64,000 bases of DNA from CAVQWT01 sp963810815 (GCA_963810815.1 CAWEPB010000007.1:558001-622000), one strand, 5' to 3'; positions 27,601-34,999 are shown, counted from the first letter of the stretch. Translations and numbers: made by a program. The notes: generated by a model from the sequence alone, not told the origin.

Positions 27601-27798
27601 CCGGTCGGGAGCCCGGCCCGGCGCCAACCGGTGCGTGGCGGCGAGGTTGCTGCCGTGCTGCTCCATCTGATCGGCGTTGAACAGCTCCGATCGCAGCGGC
27701 GGTTCCTCGTCGGCGTGCTTCCAGAGCGAATCGGCGCGGCCGAATCGTGCCGGGATCTCGAGCAATCGTTCAAAAATGGTCCGGCTGCTCGCGTTCAA
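24685..27798 (-). CDS. ndvB: Cyclic beta-1,2-glucan synthase NdvB, N-terminal part (GT84 glycosyltransferase)
   Basis: N-terminal part of the same NdvB gene. It holds a soluble N-domain (DNFYLIDEQIRTAKRHLPKG), several membrane helices (about 410-480 and 860-910) and the glycosyltransferase between them. The latter has TLDTDTELPRD (nucleotide-sugar and metal binding) and RHRWIRGDWQ (processive-synthase motif). It polymerises UDP-glucose into beta-1,2-glucan at the inner membrane. The start is a TTG at 27798; no better start is visible. The last 40 codons before 24685 are out of frame: the true protein switches frame twice between about 24810 and 24740, passing through APTALAAAAPILLLWL, then VAPGIAWWISRPLVRREARL. 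The two shifts are each one extra base. Confidence 0.85.
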   Translation of the reverse strand: MNASSRTIFERLLEIPARFGRADSLWKHADEEPPLRSELFNADQMEQHGSNLAATHRLAPGRAPDRLLSRLAENERLLLQVCDLLTAAITANRRISPAAEWLLDNFYLIDEQIRTAKRHLPKGYSRELPRLALGPSAGLPRVYDLAFEAIAHGDGRVDAESLARFVLAYQTVAPLKLGELWAIPIMLRLALIENLRRVGARIAAGTTDRNRADAWADQMTEIAEREPNSLILVIADMARSNPPMVSSFVAELARRLQGQSAALALPLTWIEQRLSELGSSIEQLVQSEAQEQAATQVSISNTIGSLRFLGSMDWREFVESMSVVEQKLREDPGGLYGRMDFSTRDRYRHVVEEIAKGSPLSESEVARKAIQLAYEGAAPRVGSDGDDDRTAHVGFYLVDKGRSLLERAAAMRLSPSTVLHRFARRIPLLIYLGTIAAMTAAMTAGLVAIAHRDGIAGPELAAVGVILLLATSQLAVAMVNWLATLLVPPRQLPRMDFSRGIPTESRTLVVVPTFLTSAGNIERLVEALEVRFLANRDDGLHFGLLTDFHDAATEALPEDDALLVLARKGIEDLNAKYPRAAGPGSDVATGDTFFLFHRPRRWNPGERVWMGYERKRGKLADLNSLLRGGGTAGFSLVVGDIAALPKVKYVITLDTDTELPRDSALQFVGTMAHPLNRARFGPSRQGKDGERVVDGYGILQPRVSISLPGANRSWYARLHGGDPGIDPYTRAVSDVYQDVFDEGSFIGKGIYDVDAFERSLGNRFPENRILSHDLLEGCYARSGLVSDAQLYEEFPATYRADIRRRHRWIRGDWQIAGWLRRRVPGAGDRRVTNPLSLLSQWKLFDNLRRSLVPAALMVLLLLGWTVLPHAWLWTLAAIAIVLLPSACASALDLARKPDELLLRQHLAATAGAAGRHAAQATLTLAFLPYEAAVNLDAIGRAAWRVLVSHRRLLEWNPSAADEPVRDPTDESAGPSALAASIRSMWIAPAIAIAAAIHLAAFRTDRAGGRRADTAAVAALRRESPGGSAGRSFAARRA

Positions 27799-27996
27799 CG
27801 CTGGTTTCCCGATCGTCGGCGCACCGGCTGGTGCTGCCCCTCATGCTCCGGTGGTCCCGCAATGCCTTGCGGCTGGGGCAAATCGCCGCACCACCTCTGA
27901 TCTGATGCGCGCGGCGCCTGCCCGATGGCGTCCGCGACGAACCCACCGCCGACTGCACCGGGCAGAGTTTCAAGACTATCTGCCCGCGCCGAATCG

Positions 27997-28015
27997 GTCT
28001 GTTCGGTGGCGAACG
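27997..28015 (-). promoter_or_regulatory. Putative Crp/Fnr-type operator, ndvB side
   Basis: On the minus strand CGTTCG-CCAC-CGAACA-GAC: right half perfect, left half one mismatch from TGTTCG, and the trailing GAC shared with two other sites. It lies 199 bases before the ndvB start. Confidence 0.4.
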
Positions 28016-28088
28016 TACGGGGCCGCCCGCCCTCGCGCGCCTGGACCCGCGCGGGACTGCCGCAAGCGCGGCCGGCGACGAACCGATC

Positions 28089-28107
28089 GGTGCGGTGCCG
28101 AACAGAC
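28089..28107 (+). promoter_or_regulatory. Putative Crp/Fnr-type operator upstream of FecR gene
   Basis: GGTGCG-GTGC-CGAACA-GAC. Eighteen bases (28090-28107) are identical to 14583-14600. A TATGCT hexamer starts 22 bases after the CGAACA half, close to the spacing seen before the Anbu gene. Confidence 0.45.
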
Positions 28108-28208
28108 GCTCGCGGTCGCGCTTCGTATGCTTTGCCAGTCGAGAGGATGCCACGCGGCCCGTCCCGATCCACGGAACCGGGCTGCGCAGTCTCTCAGGAG
28201 GAGTGATC

Positions 28209-30680
28209 ATGCAGAGGCAACATTTCGCACTTCGGGCCTTGGCCTTCGTGGCCTGCGTCGCCGTCGTGGCGTTCAGCGGCGCGGCGAGCGCGGACCCGCC
28301 GTCGCGCGTCGCGCGCCTGGGCTACATGACCGGCGCCGTGAGCTTCTCGCCTGCCGGGGAGAACGACTGGGTGCAGGCCGCGGTCAACCGGCCGCTGACC
28401 ATCGGCGACCGCCTCTGGGTCGATGCCGGCGCGCGCGCCGAAGTCCAGGTGGGCGGGGCGATGATCCGCATGAATGCCGGGTCGGGCGTCGCCATTCTCA
28501 ATCTCGACGACCGGATCGCCCAGCTGCAGCTGATCCAGGGCACGCTGAACGTGCGCGTGCGCCGGCTCGAGCCCGACCAGGCGTTCGAAATCGACACGCC
28601 GAACCTCGCCTTCACGCTGCGGGAGCCGGGCGAGTACCGGATCGAAGTCGACCCCGACGGCAGCTCGACGACCATCGTCGTCCGCAAGGGCCGGGGCGAG
28701 GCCTACGGCGACGAGGCCTCGTACGTCATCGACGCACGGCAAGCCTATCGCTTCACCGGCACCGATCTGCGCGAGTACCGGCAGGTCGACCCGCGACGTG
28801 CCGACGAGTTCGATCGCTGGGCGACCGACCGCGACCGACGCTACGACAACTCGGTGTCCGCCCGCTACGTGTCGCAGGACGTGGTCGGGTACCAGGACCT
28901 CGACGACAACGGCACCTGGCGCGTCGACGCCACGTACGGCAACGTGTGGATCCCCAGCCGCGTCGCTGCCGGCTGGGCGCCTTACCGCGACGGCCATTGG
29001 GCGTGGGTCGACCCGTGGGGATGGACCTGGGTCGATGACGCGCCCTGGGGCTTCGCCGTGTCCCATTACGGCCGCTGGACCAACCTTCGTGGAACCTGGG
29101 GCTGGGTCCCCGGCCCGGTCCGCACGCGGGCCTACTACGCGCCGGCGCTGGTCGCGTTCGTGGGAGGCAGCAATTTCCAGCTGACGATCTCCAGCGGCAA
29201 CGTCGGTGGCGTGGCGTGGTTCCCGCTCGGGCCGCGCGAGGTCTATCGACCGGCGTACCCGGTGAGCCGCGGCTATTTCGAGAACGTCAACCGCAGCAAC
29301 ACCGTGATCAATACCACGGTCATCAACAACTACTACAACAACACCAACGTGACCAATGTCGTCTACGCCAATCGGCAGGTTCCGGGCGCCATCGTCGCCG
29401 TGCCGACGACGGTGTTCGTGCAGTCGCAGCCGGTTTCCAGGGCGGCGGTCCGCGTGGCCCGGGAAACGGTCGGCAGCGCGCCGGTCGCGTTCGTTCCGGC
29501 CATCGCTCCGACCGAGCGAAGCGTGCGCGGCGCCGCCGCGCAGGGCGGCAAGCCGCCGTCCCACAGCTTCGAGCGGCCGGTCGTCGCGCGCACCGCGCCC
29601 CCGTCGGCCCCCGTCGGCTTCGCCGCGCAGCAGCAGCAACTCGCGGCGAAGCCGGGGCAGCCGCTGGACGATGCGGCACGCAAGCAGTTGAAGCCGGCCG
29701 CGGTCGCGCCGGCGCCCGTCGTCAAGGTCGTCCAGCCGGAGCGGAAGGCTCCTCCGACCGTGCGGTTGCCGGCGACGGCACCGGCCGTGCAGCCGGCGGA
29801 GCAGCGTGGCAAGCCCGAATCGCGCGGCAAGGACGACGCGCGCGGCCAGCCCGCGGCACCCTCGCAGGCGCCGCCGCAACGCGCGGTGCAGCCCCAGGTC
29901 GCGCCGCCGCAGGCCGCGCCACCGCAGCGATCGGTGCAGCCGCAGGTCGTGCCGCCGCCGGCAGCGCAGCCGCCGGAGTCGCGTGGCAAGCCCGAATCGC
30001 GCGGCCAGCCCGCGGCACCGTCGCCGGCGCCGCCGCAACGCGCGGTGCAGCCGCAGGTCGTGCCGCCGCCGGCCGCCGCACCGGCACCGGCAGCGCAGCC
30101 GCCGGAGTCGCGTGGCAAGCCCGAATCGCGCGGCCAGCCCGCGGCACCGTCGCCGGCGCCGCCGCAACGCGCGGTGCAGCCGCAGGTCGTGGCCGCCGCC
30201 GGCAGCGGCACCGGCACCGGCAGCGCAGCCGCCGGAGGCGCGTGGCAAGCCCGAATCGCGCGGCCAGCCCGCTGCAGCGCCGCCGCAACGCGCGGTGCAG
30301 CCCCAGGTCGTGCCGCCTCAGCCGGCTGCGCACCGGCACCGGCAGTGCAGCCGCCGGAGCCGCGTGGCAAGCCCGAATCGCGCGGCCAGCCCGCGCACCG
30401 CCGCCGCAACGCGCGGTGCAGCCCCCGATCGTCGCGCCGCAGGCCCCGCCGCCGCAACGTGCGGCGCCACCCCAGGTCGTGCCGCCTCAGGCTCGCGCCA
30501 CCGCAACGCGCGGTGCAGCCTCCGGTCGTGCCGCCGCAGCCTCCGCCGGCCCCAAAGGTCGACCCGCGCGGCCAGGATGCGAAGCCGGCTGCGGCCAAGC
30601 CGGGCGACAAGGGCAAGGACAAGGACAAGGACGGCGAAGAGCAGAAGCGGGACGAGGACAGCCGCAAGCAGAAGGGGTAG
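28209..30680 (+). CDS. Exported FecR/DUF6600 protein with Pro/Gln-rich tandem-repeat tail
   Basis: About 823 residues. A signal peptide (1-27, ending SGAASA) is followed by a FecR-type domain (about 32-150: RLGYMTGAVSFSPAGEN, LTIGDRLWVDAGARAEVQ) and a DUF6600-like region rich in Trp (about 220-330: WAPYRDGHWAWVDPWGWTWV, GRWTNLRGTWGWVPG). An Asn-rich stretch comes next (about 365-385). The last 300 residues are Pro/Gln/Ala repeats with a PPESRGKPESRGQPAAPSPA core and a Lys/Asp-rich end. Members are periplasmic or surface proteins of unknown role. AGGAGGA precedes ATG 28209. Inside the repeats the frame drifts out and back, so the tail sequence given is partly wrong or truly rearranged. Confidence 0.8.
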   Translation: MQRQHFALRALAFVACVAVVAFSGAASADPPSRVARLGYMTGAVSFSPAGENDWVQAAVNRPLTIGDRLWVDAGARAEVQVGGAMIRMNAGSGVAILNLDDRIAQLQLIQGTLNVRVRRLEPDQAFEIDTPNLAFTLREPGEYRIEVDPDGSSTTIVVRKGRGEAYGDEASYVIDARQAYRFTGTDLREYRQVDPRRADEFDRWATDRDRRYDNSVSARYVSQDVVGYQDLDDNGTWRVDATYGNVWIPSRVAAGWAPYRDGHWAWVDPWGWTWVDDAPWGFAVSHYGRWTNLRGTWGWVPGPVRTRAYYAPALVAFVGGSNFQLTISSGNVGGVAWFPLGPREVYRPAYPVSRGYFENVNRSNTVINTTVINNYYNNTNVTNVVYANRQVPGAIVAVPTTVFVQSQPVSRAAVRVARETVGSAPVAFVPAIAPTERSVRGAAAQGGKPPSHSFERPVVARTAPPSAPVGFAAQQQQLAAKPGQPLDDAARKQLKPAAVAPAPVVKVVQPERKAPPTVRLPATAPAVQPAEQRGKPESRGKDDARGQPAAPSQAPPQRAVQPQVAPPQAAPPQRSVQPQVVPPPAAQPPESRGKPESRGQPAAPSPAPPQRAVQPQVVPPPAAAPAPAAQPPESRGKPESRGQPAAPSPAPPQRAVQPQVVAAAGSGTGTGSAAAGGAWQARIARPARCSAAATRGAAPGRAASAGCAPAPAVQPPEPRGKPESRGQPAHRRRNARCSPRSSRRRPRRRNVRRHPRSCRLRLAPPQRAVQPPVVPPQPPPAPKVDPRGQDAKPAAAKPGDKGKDKDKDGEEQKRDEDSRKQKG
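29806..30390 (+). repeat. Tandem repeat array in the FecR gene (five cores, about 129 bp period)
   Basis: The core GTGGCAAGCCCGAATCGCGC occurs at 29806, 29983, 30112, 30242 and 30364. Spacings are 177, 129, 130 and 122 bases. The 130 and 122 steps break and then restore the reading frame (their sum, 252, is divisible by 3). This points to slippage or read errors in the array. Confidence 0.8.
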
Positions 30681-30862
30681 CCGCTTCCGGCATAGCGGGG
30701 CGGACAAAGGCCGGGGGCGGTGGCGGGTTGCCATCGCCCCCGCTGCCTGTGCGCGCCGGCGGACGTTCCGTGGTCACCGGCGCTCCCCTACGGAACAGGT
30801 CCGAAGGGAAGTGCGTGCCACGAGCTTCCCGCCCCCGGGCAACCCCGCGGGGCGGCAACGGG

Positions 30863-31732
30863 CTACCGGACCGGGCGCCCGGACCGGGGCCGCTCGCCCT
30901 GACCTTTCAGACCCGCGCGTTCGTACTCCGCGATGACCTGGGCGCCGAGCAACAGCAGGGTCGCCGCGATCTCGAGGCTCAACAGCACGACGATCGCGGT
31001 CGTCAGCGACCCATAGACGCGGCCGACCTGGGACATCGTCCCGAAGTACCAGACCAGGACGCGGCGCGTCAGCTCCCACAGCGCCGCGGCGGTGACGCCG
31101 CCGATCAGGGCGTGCCGCCACGACAGGCGGCCGACCGGCATGACCAGGTAGATCGACGTGAGCACGAGGATCTCTCCGGCGACTCCGAACAGATACAGGA
31201 GCGCGCCGGAAATTCCGCTCAGCGACCAGGCGCGCCCGAGGAACTCGACGCTTTCCGCGCCGATCACCTGGAGCGCGCCCGAGACCACGGTCGTCACCAG
31301 CAGGCCCAATCCCAGCACGAAAATGTAGCAGTAGGGAATGACGGCGGACACGAGGAAGTGGCGCCGGCGGAGCACCATGCGATGCGGAAAGATGACCGCC
31401 ATCGCGCTTTCCAGAACGGTGAATGCGAGGGTGCTGAAGAAGACCATCGTGACCAGCAGCACCCAGCCGATCACTTCGCGATGGTCGAGGAAGCGGGCCA
31501 GTTCAGCGATCACCGGGGTCGACTGACCCGGGATCAGCCACTCGAGGTATCGTCCCAGCGTGACGAGCAGTTCGCCCGGGTCGATGATCTGCGACAACGC
31601 GATCACCAGCAGGATGAGCAGCGGGACGATCGAGAGCAGCGTGTAGTACGCGACGGCACCCGCCAGCAGCAACCCCTGATTCGCGCGAAACGCCCGCAGC
31701 ACGCGCAGCGCGAATCCTGCCGGGTGCTTCAT
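30863..31732 (-). CDS. YihY/BrkB family inner-membrane protein
   Basis: A 289-residue polytopic protein. It opens MKHPAGFALRVLRAFRANQG followed by the family hallmark LLLAGAVAYYTLLSIVPLLI, and later has FGVAGEILVLTSIYLVMPVG and ALIGGVTAAALWELTRRVLVW. About six membrane helices. The family was once linked to RNase BN by mistake; the true role is unknown. I prefer ATG 31732 because the next upstream in-frame start (31837) would lie within a terminator hairpin and place an operator-like site inside the gene. Confidence 0.85.
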   Translation of the reverse strand: MKHPAGFALRVLRAFRANQGLLLAGAVAYYTLLSIVPLLILLVIALSQIIDPGELLVTLGRYLEWLIPGQSTPVIAELARFLDHREVIGWVLLVTMVFFSTLAFTVLESAMAVIFPHRMVLRRRHFLVSAVIPYCYIFVLGLGLLVTTVVSGALQVIGAESVEFLGRAWSLSGISGALLYLFGVAGEILVLTSIYLVMPVGRLSWRHALIGGVTAAALWELTRRVLVWYFGTMSQVGRVYGSLTTAIVVLLSLEIAATLLLLGAQVIAEYERAGLKGQGERPRSGRPVR

Positions 31733-31742
31733 CACGTACGCA

Positions 31743-31761
31743 GCGTTTGGTCCGAACGGAC
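31743..31761 (+). promoter_or_regulatory. Weak operator-like half-site upstream of yihY-family gene
   Basis: GCGTTT-GGTC-CGAACG-GAC. Only the right half and the trailing GAC match the family of sites; the left half is poor. It lies 11-29 bases before the ATG. Low confidence. Confidence 0.2.
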
Positions 31762-31810
31762 GCATCGGTCTGTGCCTGGCAGGCGCGCGGGGCGAATCCC
31801 ATCCTGACGA

Positions 31811-31845
31811 AAAACCGGCCGGAACGCAAACGCGCACCGGCCGGG
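31811..31845 (-). terminator. Rho-independent terminator of the Cys-repeat protein gene
   Basis: On the minus strand CCGGCCGG, a 14-base loop, CCGGCCGG, then five T residues (31811-31815). It lies 59 bases after the stop at 31904. Confidence 0.7.
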
Positions 31846-31903
31846 TTGTCCGAGATCCTGCACGGCGCCCGACGTGGGGCCGCGCAGGAATGCTGCATCG
31901 GGG

Positions 31904-32509
31904 TCAGGACTTGCCGAATTGCACCTTGGCGTTGCTGATGCACGAATCCTTCGTGGGCCCGGCGAGCGCGTCGCACTTCTCGATGGCGACCTTGTATTCC
32001 GCGTCGCGCTTGTCCGCGCTCGCGTCATTGCGGGCGTCGGCCTGCTTCAGCGCGGCGTCCTGGTTCGTGTCGGCGGCGACGCGATCGACCTTGGCGTTCG
32101 CCTTGCCCTTGACCAGGCCGGCCTGCGCTTCCTTCACGCAGACGTCCTTGGTGTTGCCGGCAAGGTCGTCGCACTTCTCGAGGGCGACGTCATGGGTCGC
32201 CTGGGCACGCGCGACGCGGGCGCTCTCGCGGGCCTTGGGCGTGTTCTCGTAGACGGATTCCGCGTCCGCCTTGGCGGTGCTGTCCCTGCCCTTCGCCTCC
32301 GCGGAGCAGATGTCCCTGGCGTTTCCGCTCAGCGCGGCGCACGCTTCCTGGTCGAGTTTGTACTGCGCGTCGGCGCTGGTCTTCGCCATGACGTAGGCCT
32401 GCTTCGACGTCGCGGGCGACGACGAGTTCGCGCCAGGGGTTTGCGCCACGGCGGTTCCGGCGAAGCCGAGCCCGGCGGTGACGAACATTGCAATCATCAA
32501 TCTGGACAT
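31904..32509 (-). CDS. Exported Ala/Lys-rich protein with paired-Cys repeats
   Basis: A 201-residue protein with a signal peptide (MSRLMIAMFVTAGLGFAGTA, then VAQ). The mature part holds three copies of a pattern with two Cys about 10-12 residues apart: EACAALSGNARDICSAEAKG, EKCDDLAGNTKDVCVKEAQA and EKCDALAGPTKDSCISNAKV, separated by charged helical stretches. I do not recognise a named family; similar proteins are sometimes labelled TolA-like because of composition, which says little about function. The Cys pairs probably form disulfides in the periplasm. AAGGAAC precedes ATG 32509. A terminator follows the gene. Confidence 0.65.
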   Translation of the reverse strand: MSRLMIAMFVTAGLGFAGTAVAQTPGANSSSPATSKQAYVMAKTSADAQYKLDQEACAALSGNARDICSAEAKGRDSTAKADAESVYENTPKARESARVARAQATHDVALEKCDDLAGNTKDVCVKEAQAGLVKGKANAKVDRVAADTNQDAALKQADARNDASADKRDAEYKVAIEKCDALAGPTKDSCISNAKVQFGKS

Positions 32510-32695
32510 GTTGTTCCTTGAGGTTTGGATACGTGGACGAACGCGATCAGTAGCCACCATCAGTGGCCAGGAACGACATGACTGCGAATTGCGCCGCTCG
32601 AATGCACGCTGCGGCGATCACCCGGTTCTCGATCAGCCAAACCTTGAGAGCGTTGCTTCACTGCAGTCGCCAACATGCGCCCTTCGCCGAGTTCC

Positions 32696-32714
32696 GTCCG
32701 TTCGATGGCGCACA
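32696..32714 (-). promoter_or_regulatory. Putative Crp/Fnr-type operator upstream of cspA
   Basis: On the minus strand TGTGCG-CCAT-CGAACG-GAC: one mismatch per half and the shared trailing GAC. Its centre would lie about 74 bases before the cspA transcription start predicted from 32746-32774. Confidence 0.4.
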
Positions 32715-32745
32715 CTGCCTTGCACCGCTTGCAGCGCGAAGTTGA

Positions 32746-32774
32746 TTGACCGGCCCGCCGGTTGCGCGTATGCA
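32746..32774 (+). promoter_or_regulatory. Candidate cspA promoter
   Basis: TTGACC, 17 bases, TATGCA. The -35 is good and the -10 moderate; the spacing is ideal. Confidence 0.4.
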
Positions 32775-32909
32775 TGGTCGAGTGGTACCTCAAGCGAAGT
32801 GGCTGGTCCGTCGTGTCCGCCTTGGCGGGTTTCATGGTCTTCGTTGCTCTCTTGGCGTCCCCGCGGCCGGGCATGCGCCCGCCATTCGTACCTCAAAGGA
32901 GCAGCACAC

Positions 32910-33116
32910 ATGAGCACAGGCATCGTCAAGTGGTTCAACGACGGCAAGGGTTTCGGCTTCATCACGCCGGACGGAGGCGGCAAGGATCTGTTCGCGCACT
33001 TCTCGGCGATCGACGGCGAAGGTCACAAGTCGCTGCGCGAGAATCAGAAGGTGTCGTTCGACGTCACCACCGGCCCCAAGGGCGACCAGGCGGCGAACAT
33101 CAAGTCGCTTGACTGA
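32910..33116 (+). CDS. Cold-shock protein (CspA family)
   Basis: A 68-residue single-domain protein that binds single-stranded nucleic acid and melts RNA structure. It has both RNA-binding motifs: KWFNDGKGFGFI (RNP1, about 7-18) and DLFAHFSAI (RNP2, about 27-35). The length is normal. AAAGGAG lies 9 bases before ATG 32910. The last 73 bases overlap, on the other strand, the extended C-terminus of Crp/Fnr copy 2. It may be cold- or stress-induced given the long leader. Confidence 0.95.
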   Translation: MSTGIVKWFNDGKGFGFITPDGGGKDLFAHFSAIDGEGHKSLRENQKVSFDVTTGPKGDQAANIKSLD

Positions 33117-33928
33117 CCGCGTTCGCATCGACTGCGGCACGGGCCCGGGCAACCGGGCCTTCTCGTTTCGGTCGACCCTGCACCGCCGTGGGGTCGGCCG
33201 GGCCCCTGTCCGGGGCCGGTCCAGCCCAGGTTGCGGTCGTAGGATGCGCAATCCGCCTTGTAGCACCCGCAGGACGCGGACTTGAGCCCACGACGGTCGA
33301 GCACCGTGACGTTGCCGCGGCTGTAGCGGATCAGCTTGCGGCGCGAAAGGGAACTCGCTGCCTTGGTGACACCCACCCGGCGCACGCCGAGCATCAGCGC
33401 CAGGAATTCCTGCGTCACGTGAAAGCTGTCCGAGTGGGCGCGGTCCTGGGTCATCAGCAGCCAGCGGGCCAGCCGCGCCTCGACCACGTGGAATCGCGTG
33501 CAGGCCGCCGTCTGGGCCAGCTGGCACACGTGGACGAAGAGGTAGCGGTCGATCAGGCGGTGCAGCGCCGCGTTGCGTTCGAGCTCGCGGCGAAAAGGCG
33601 CAGCGCCCATTCGCAGTGCGGCCCCCGCGCCTTGCACCACCGCCCGCACGGGCGACTCGTCCGCGCCGAGCGCGAGCACGCTCCCGAACATGCCTTCGTT
33701 GCCGACCAGTCCGACTTCGAGGGAGGAGGTCTCGTCGACCGGCATGATCAGCGAGATGAAGCTGCTGGTGGGAAAGTAGACGTGCGTGAGCGGCGTTCCG
33801 GTCGCGTAGAGCACGTCGGCAAACCCGAGGTCGACGTGCTCGCAGTCGGCCAGAATGCGTCGCCGGTCGCTGCCGGGCAGGCCGGCGAGCAGGCGATTGA
33901 CTGCGGGGACCCGTTGGGTCGTTGACAC
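33044..33928 (-). CDS. Crp/Fnr family transcriptional regulator (copy 2)
   Basis: A 294-residue regulator. The effector domain (about 10-130) starts VPAVNRLLAGLPGSDRRRIL and contains VGNEGMFGSVLALG. The winged helix (about 160-220) has VTQEFLALMLGVRRVGVTKA. Copies 1 and 3 have RREGVTEA here, so the Glu expected to read DNA is Val in this copy. A Cys-rich tail follows (CGCYKADCASYDRN). The GTG at 33928 with AGGAGAG 9 bases upstream is the best start. The last 45 residues are low-complexity and overlap cspA in antisense, which suggests a missed stop through a frame error or a genuine extension. Confidence 0.8.
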   Translation of the reverse strand: MSTTQRVPAVNRLLAGLPGSDRRRILADCEHVDLGFADVLYATGTPLTHVYFPTSSFISLIMPVDETSSLEVGLVGNEGMFGSVLALGADESPVRAVVQGAGAALRMGAAPFRRELERNAALHRLIDRYLFVHVCQLAQTAACTRFHVVEARLARWLLMTQDRAHSDSFHVTQEFLALMLGVRRVGVTKAASSLSRRKLIRYSRGNVTVLDRRGLKSASCGCYKADCASYDRNLGWTGPGQGPGRPHGGAGSTETRRPGCPGPCRSRCERGQSSDLMFAAWSPLGPVVTSNDTF

Positions 33929-34147
33929 GGATGCTCTCCTGCAAGGTTGGGCGGAACCCGCCCGCCAGCGCGCGGGAACGGGAACCCGAGTCCTGACCCC
34001 GATTACGATGCCCGGTACGGGCGACGCCAGCGCGATCGCGAGTGCTGCGCTTCGATGCAGGATACTGTGGCGCGCAGGTCGCGTCTGCGCGCTGGCGCAC
34101 ACAGCCACACCGCGCGGCCGATCGCGGCGGGTGGGGCCGACGGGGCG

Positions 34148-34871
34148 CTACCGGACGACGTAGGGCAGCAGACGGTCGAATTCCGCCTTGACCACCTGGT
34201 AGCACTCGCAGGCGCGCGCCTCGAGCCCCGCGCGATCCACCACGGTGATCCTGCCCCGGCGATATCGAATCAGCCCGGCGTCCTGCAGCTTCCCGGCAGC
34301 TTCGGTGACGCCTTCGCGGCGCACGCCCAGCATGTTGGCGATGAGCTCCTGCGTCATGCCCAGCTCGTTCGAGGACAACCGATCGAGGCTGAGCAGCAGC
34401 CACCGGCACAGTTGCTGGTCCACCGAGTGGTGCCGATTGCAGACGGCGGTCTGCGCCATCTGGGTGATCAGCGCCTGGGTGTAGCGCAGCAGGAGGTGCA
34501 TCGTCGGCCCGAACCGTCCGAACTCGGCCTTGAGCAGCTCGGCCTTGAGCCGGTAGCCATGCCCCGCGCTTTGCACGACGGCCCGACTCGGGCGTGGTCT
34601 CGCCGCCCATGAACAGGGAGATGCCGAGAATGCCTTCGTTGCCGACGACGGCGATTTCCGCCGACGCGCCATCCTCCATCACGTAAAGCAGCGAAACGAT
34701 GGAGGTGGTGGGGAAGTAGACGAACCGCAACCGGTCCCCGGATTCGTACAGGACGTCGCCGAGCCGCATCGGGATCAGCTCCAGGTGCGCCGCGAGCCGC
34801 TCGTAGTCGCCGGCTGGCAGGGCGTCGAGGAGGTGATTCTGGTGCGGGTTGGGGAGGGCCGGCGCGGGCAT
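34148..34871 (-). CDS. Crp/Fnr family transcriptional regulator (copy 3), one frameshift at 34582-34584
   Basis: Effector domain from ATG 34871 (NHLLDALPAGDYERLAAHLE, VGNEGILGISLFMGGET) and, in the next frame, the rest (VVQSAGHGYRLKAELLKAEF) with the winged helix MTQELIANMLGVRREGVTEA and the Cys-containing tail ARACECYQVVK. Dropping one G from the GGG/CCC run at 34582-34584 joins them into 240 residues, the normal length. It is closest to copy 1 in the recognition helix. It diverges from the Anbu gene, and the shared spacer holds the best operator copy, so it may control itself and that gene. The break is probably an error. Confidence 0.8.
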
Positions 34872-34961
34872 GGGCAAACTTCCGGTCAATGAAACACGCA
34901 CGACGTCTCCCCGATGTTTCGGGACGATGAGACGCCTGCACCATTATAGGTCGGAACGTCA

Positions 34962-34980
34962 TGTGCGGTACCGAACACTG
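34962..34980 (+). promoter_or_regulatory. Putative Crp/Fnr-type operator upstream of Anbu gene
   Basis: TGTGCG-GTAC-CGAACA, one mismatch from a perfect 16-bp inverted repeat, followed by CTG. The centre lies about 42 bases before the transcription start expected from the TATAAA at 35000-35005, a class II activator position, and there is no good -35 element. Confidence 0.5.
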
Positions 34981-34999
34981 CGCGCACGGCAGGACGGAG

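Larger units (their letters stand above)
27799..28208. other. Divergent control region between ndvB and FecR gene
   Basis: This 410-base spacer contains no convincing gene. It carries two copies of the putative Crp-type operator, at 27997-28015 and 28089-28107, and a -10-like TATGCT at 28126-28131. AGGAGGA at 28196-28202 is the ribosome binding site of the FecR gene. Confidence 0.6.
32510..32909. other. Divergent control region and long cspA leader
   Basis: This 400-base spacer separates the Cys-repeat gene and cspA. It holds a good operator match at 32696-32714 and a candidate promoter at 32746-32774. If that promoter is used, cspA has a leader of about 130 bases, long leaders being common for cold-shock genes. 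No other gene is evident. Confidence 0.5.

Noticed and set aside
29806..30540. Tandem repeats as a possible CRISPR array
   Set aside because: Units are in-frame coding repeats of a Pro/Gln-rich tail, spacers are not unique and no cas gene is near.
32832..34901. A single 689-residue regulator fusion
   Set aside because: It arises because the frame break in Crp copy 3 leads into an out-of-frame reading over copy 2 and the cspA antisense strand.
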